DNA from: Drosophila miranda
Lineage: Eukaryota > Arthropoda > Insecta > Diptera > Drosophilidae
Direction: 5' to 3'
Assembly: GCF_003369915.1 (NCBI RefSeq)
Contig: NC_046675.1
Location: 7,936,001 to 8,000,000, forward strand
Length of the DNA stretch: 64,000 nucleotides
The notes beneath the pieces were generated by a model. That model had not been told where the DNA came from and did not search any database. It saw only the letters and a program-made list of their open reading frames with translations. Shown in pieces: positions 59,243 to 64,000 of this stretch. The position numbers were made by a program, and so were the translations under genes. Numbering within the stretch: the stretch's first letter is position 1; each line of letters starts with the position of its first letter.

Positions 59243-62200
59243 GGCCTAACAAAAACTGAAACCTTAAACCATTTCTATGCCAAATTCTTGATTCAAACGA
59301 TAAAAGGGTCTTTTATTATCGCTTCAAATTGAAATTCTTACCAAATGGTTTTTTCGTCTAAAAATACCAAGTTTTTAATTAATTCAGACGTAGAGAATAT
59401 CTCGCAAATTAGCGGACCATTCATTGCCTGAGTCGTGCCTGTGCCTGAGCCTAATATTACAATATTTAGCAATTCAAATCAAAGCGAGGGCTGTATAAAT
59501 GTCCAAAAAAAAAAAAAACACCACGCATACCATTAAGAAGACTAAGAAATATAAAAAAAAATACACAAAAAAAAATAGGCTTCAAGAAGTCACGTAGCAC
59601 CGTAGCTCCGTCGGATTTACTCTAGTATTTCAATTGTTTTGGCTTTGACGGAACTGAGACGCCGAACACGCATTGGAGTCGGTCGCAAAAGTGTTCCGGT
59701 TTATACGAGTATTCCACAGAGAACTGAGCACAAAGTGGTTTTGGTTTTAGTTTGGGAAATCAATTCTCATCTTCACATTATAACCCAATTTGATTGGAAA
59801 CATTATTCCACCTTGACATACCTTTGGATGTATCTCAGGAAATGGGGGTTTTCTTTAATGGGTTATAATTGTTATCAGAACCAAGCCAGGCGTTACGAAC
59901 GATTGTGAAATATTTTTATGGTTTCAGAACCATTGGAATGTTTGTTTGGCATGGGATTCCTTGGCTATCATCTAGCCAAAGGTCGATAAAGTACGGGAAT
60001 TTATATACTGGGAGTATTGGTTCTTACTAATGACATGTATTAAAGATATTCATTAAAAATGGGCCAGATTTTAGTCAGTAAACAAGATAAATTATCGTAC
60101 AGCATCATATGTTATTCGAAATCTTCATAGACACATTGAAATGTATCCATGAAAGAGAGACAAATGGCTTAAAAATCAGTAAAAATAATTGAAATAAATT
60201 CAAATATAATTCAATAAATTTCTAGAATTTATTTACAAATAAAACATCAAATCTTTTTCAAAATTATGTATTCTTAAGAAGTAAAATAGCAGTAGACTAG
60301 AAACATGGAAATATATCCTTGAAAGAGAGCCAAATGGCAGATCACTTGATCACTTTTTATGCTGCTTAAAAATCAGTAAAAATAATACAAATAAAATCCA
60401 AATATAATTCTAAAAATGTCTAGAATTGATTTACAAATAACAGATGAAATCCTTTTCAAAATTAAGCATACTTTAGAAGTAAAATAGTAGCGAAAATTGA
60501 TTATTCCACATTAAAAATTCCACAACTGAAGAGCCGTAATCATGATCCATATATGCGTTCATTACCGCCGATGGAATGTTTATGGAATGGCATGTTTAAT
60601 TATAGAACCATTCATTCCACATTACTGGCAAGTATTTGTTGTAAAATTGTATATGCTTCTGCTGCTGGTCGGTTTCCATTATCTGCCAGTCGCAGGCCGC
60701 AAGCCTCAAGCCCCAAGCGTTCACAAATATTTTCGAGCTTAATCAAATTACGCTATAAAGGTCGTCCGTCGTTTTATCTTATCGCATGGCTGTTCGCCCG
60801 TTCGTTGTCGCTATCGCTGTCGTTGGGAGAGCTTTTCAGCCAAGAGATTCCACACCGAGTATTTCCCCCTGGACATGGGCTACCACTAACATATTACATG
60901 GCAATCACTTCCTGTTGCCATCTTGTGGATCTCACACTTCCACTTCCTTCCGCCGCATAAAATGATAAATGATAAAAGGCGGAAACCAGTCGAGAGGGGG
61001 CATCCCATCCCATCGGATCCCATCCCATCCCATCTATGAATATTTTAGATACAATTTCTCGAGTCAATGAACTGCAGCTCAAAGATAAGACACAGGGCCC
61101 TAACAATCTTTTTGGTTGGCCCATGGATGGAGGGATGTAACCCGTTTCGGGGTCGCCCAAGTGGGTGTCAATTACGGGTCCTCAGGGTCCCCTCCGCCCC
61201 CCTCCGATTCGAAAAAGAATGTCGTGGGCCGTTTCCATTAGTCACGCAGCAGAGTAGAAGATACAAAGCTAGCTGGATCGGCGCTTCGTTTCAAATGTTT
61301 GTGTCTGTTGTTTTTTCCTACATTTCGAAATCACAAAATGTCTGGCCATAAATTCCAAAGTGAACAATTGAAATAAATTTTTGCGCCATGAGCATGCCGA
61401 CTGCATACGAAATGAACTATTAAAAAAAAAAAAAAATTCATAGAATTTATACATACACACACACAGCACCACACACCCACACACAGATACCCGGCCATGG
61501 CAAAATCCAAAAAACCAAAAGCAAAATAAACTTAAATTGAAATTTATGATTTTTAATGACCTGTTGACGGGCGCATTCGTTTGTCTGTGTGCGCATTCTA
61601 TTTGCAGGCACTGTAATTGCCAAATTCGAAAGCCGTTCCGAGGCGGCACCAACGAAAAACCAAAACCAAAAAAGAATTCCCCCCACAAAATGTATGCGAA
61701 TGCGGCACGGCGACCTTTTCGGGTGTATCCAAAACTGAGGCTAAGGAATGCTTCCAAGGGGCAGGAGGTGGAGCTCTAAAGAGTACCATCTATAAAATTG
61801 TTTGCCAGAAACGATGAAAAATGAAACATATCGATAGCAAAAATATGTGAAAATTGGAACACCTTAAAACGAAACATTTTGGCTCAAAACGTAATCCGCA
61901 AAAGTAAGTGAAAAACGGAGCCTGCCTGACTTTAGGTATTTTAATGAGAACTCCTTAAAAGAAGCTTTTCAATTTGGAAAAAGATGAAAAGAAATCCCCT
62001 CAAAAATTGAAACTATTGGAGATGTACTCTTTCAAGCAGGAAATATTCGATAGATAGTATGCTATGGAAGGAAACCTCTGCATTGGAGAGGGGCAAACAG
62101 AACCCCTTCTCTGGATTTGGGAAATGAAAGCCCCCAAAATGGTTAAGCCTATGGATGGCCTACAAATTTTCTAGACTTCCATCAACAACCACAAAAAAAG

Positions 62201-64000
62201 ACCTCCCCTTACAAGCAAGACTCGTGTAGAGCGTCAATGTGCTTTTGTCATGCACACGACATGTATATTTTTGTTTTTCCTGATTTTTTGAGTATTCTCT
62301 TTTGCTCTTTTTTCGCTGGTGTGGCGTTCTGCCTATCGACGCATAAATTTCAGAGAAAATCCATTGCATTGGGAGCAAAAGGTCCATTGGAAGCTCACCT
62401 ACAGGCCGCTACAAGATATCCATGTATTTAGATACAATCTATATGAAAACTACATGCTGTAAAACTGAAATTTGGGCTTGTTGTAGTGATAATCATACTA
62501 TTGTACAAATATAAAACCCAAATGGAATCAGTTCTATATTTCTTAAGTTACAGTTTTGACCCCCACTGTACGAGTATTACTGAAGTACAATTTGTGTGTC
62601 CGTAAGCGAAGAGATGACCCAAAGAAATACCTTTATCAAATAGTTCTTTGTTAAATATTTTCTTAAATTTTTGTTGGTTTTTAAAAAATATACAAACGGT
62701 ATTCAATACGTCAACAAAAATTCTTGGTATGCGCATTATAAAAGGATTTAAATTGGTTGAAATGAACGACAAGACAACTCGGAAACATTTCTCGTGTTGC
62801 TGGCAGACGCCCACACATCTCCCGCCCCCTCCCGCGCATGGAGAACATGCCAAAAAATGTATCTACATATATTTTCACACGAATTCCTACTAAATATATG
62901 TACATATGTCTGTATATTGTGTATATAGAAACCTTGGCCACGTCAAGAACAAATACAAATACAAATGCCGGGCAAAAGTTTTTGTTTTGAAGACGCTCTT
63001 CAAAAGTGTCCACCTGTGCATTTTTCTTGGCCTGACATTAGTCGATTCCGGGAACAGCTCTCAAGAGAGAGAGACAGTGCGATAGATAGATACTTTTGTA
63101 TCTGTAGGTTTGTGGTGCTTTTTTTTTGGGTAGAGAGTGCAACAGGGTAAGCCATCTCGTGTTCCACTATGTAGAAAACTCGTAGAACATACATATACTC
63201 TACACGTATAAGGTGTGTATGCCCCAAGCCCCCCATGTCCCCAACCCCCCATCATACATCGTGGTTGTACTCTGTCATTAACAAAACAACTGTTGCGACC
63301 TTCACATACCAGAGCAGCCAAGCGACTGTGCGGCAAGCGAGTCGAGGCGATCAGAGGCAGCCCCCAAGCAAAGCAGATACACATATGTATGTATGTATCT
63401 GTGTGTTGTGTATGTAGAGATACATTGAATATATTGAAATAATAAGGCGAAAAATCCGACTGCAAAACGTGAATGCGAACGCGTACGAGACGTGAACGTC
63501 TCCGCCTGCAAAAATTACGATCGACTCGACGAGTACGAGGGTACGAGTATCTGATAGAATGCGCACATTACCCAGAGACAGAGCAAGGGAACTTCCATTC
63601 CATTCCACACCATTGTGTGTGTGTGTGTGTGGAGGGGCAGAGAGGAGAGGCTTGGGGCCGCCGCCGCATTCCACACATAAGGTCGTGTGTGAATCGAACT
63701 CGGGCCAGCCGCCACCGCCATAATACTGGGAACACAGAAAGCGTATATGCACGAGAGTGCCGTCAGGGGCAGGGACATCTGCTCATGGGGGGGAAAATTC
63801 AGAAATTTCCCTGGAAATATATCATTTTATAAGGTATATATTTCATAAATTATTCAAAGAAAATTGCCCCACTTAAAAGATACATTTTTTGTTTTGCGAC
63901 TTTTAAGGATTTTTAGTCTATTTAAAATTCCCAATGCTTGCTGCAGACATTTTGGCGTTTTCGCGGCACGAAAAATCAAAAATATATATGTAACTATTTT
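59243..64000. other. kibra intron or 5' flank, no gene seen
   Basis: Only short unsupported ORFs. It holds A runs (59,505-59,575), a CATCC repeat (60,998-61,035), a poly-A/CA tract (61,420-61,470), a TG tract (63,614-63,631) and CT/GT-rich patches. No WW1 exon or tRNA was recognised. Confidence 0.4.

Noticed and set aside
59639-59908. 89-codon plus-strand ORF
   Set aside because: No ATG at its start, no recognisable domain and no splice context.
63660-63730. tRNA-like B box (GAGTTCGATTC on minus)
   Set aside because: No A box, acceptor stem or anticodon arm at the proper distances.

Overview
This is insect nuclear DNA, almost certainly Drosophila. The genes have short GT-AG introns and closely match fly proteins. 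The intergenic DNA carries DRE sites (TATCGATA), an M1BP/Ohler motif-1 site and a DINE-1-like repeat. The repeat style recalls the obscura group, but the species call is inference. No bacterial operon, CRISPR array, rRNA or convincing tRNA was seen.

Layout, left to right. (1) 1-181: first coding exon of an Invadolysin-like metalloprotease (minus, runs off the left edge). (2) 2.0-4.0 kb: a multi-exon coiled-coil protein I do not recognise (plus). (3) 4.7-7.1 kb: three compact minus-strand housekeeping genes, ADAT2 (tRNA A34 deaminase), Smug (SMUG1 uracil-DNA glycosylase) and Deterin (survivin-type BIR protein). (4) 8.0-10.5 kb: Fem-1, an ankyrin-repeat substrate receptor (plus). (5) about 11.95-15.1 kb: a 5'-truncated LINE with an uninterrupted endonuclease/reverse-transcriptase ORF, inserted between the convergent 3' ends of Fem-1 and Skeletor. 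(6) 15.5-18.3 kb: Skeletor (minus; signal peptide, two DM13 domains, DOMON). (7) 21.8-32.6 kb: twins (tws), the PP2A B55 subunit (minus), with two alternative N-terminal exons and repeat-rich introns. (8) 36.5-39.3 kb: TAF1B, the RNA polymerase I factor (minus). (9) 40.3-44.1 kb: an FHA plus senataxin-like SF1 helicase gene (minus) with frame breaks and no second RecA domain, probably a pseudogene. (10) 45.1-45.4 kb: a 69-residue secreted peptide gene (plus). (11) 47.2-51.3 kb: kibra from the second WW domain to the stop (minus). Its 5' end lies beyond the window, so 51.3-64 kb is probably kibra's long intron or 5' flank. That stretch holds a minisatellite, AT-rich repeats, a DINE-1-like element and a TA-flanked MITE.

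The genes are ordinary unlinked housekeeping and signalling loci and do not form one pathway. The items most worth a second look are the decaying FHA-helicase gene, the small secreted peptide gene, the GC-AG intron of Deterin, the duplicated block with paired E2F-type sites inside tws, and the MITE with terminal inverted repeats. Exon boundaries were placed by hand from splice signals and reading-frame continuity. Gene names rest on recognition of protein families, not on a database search.
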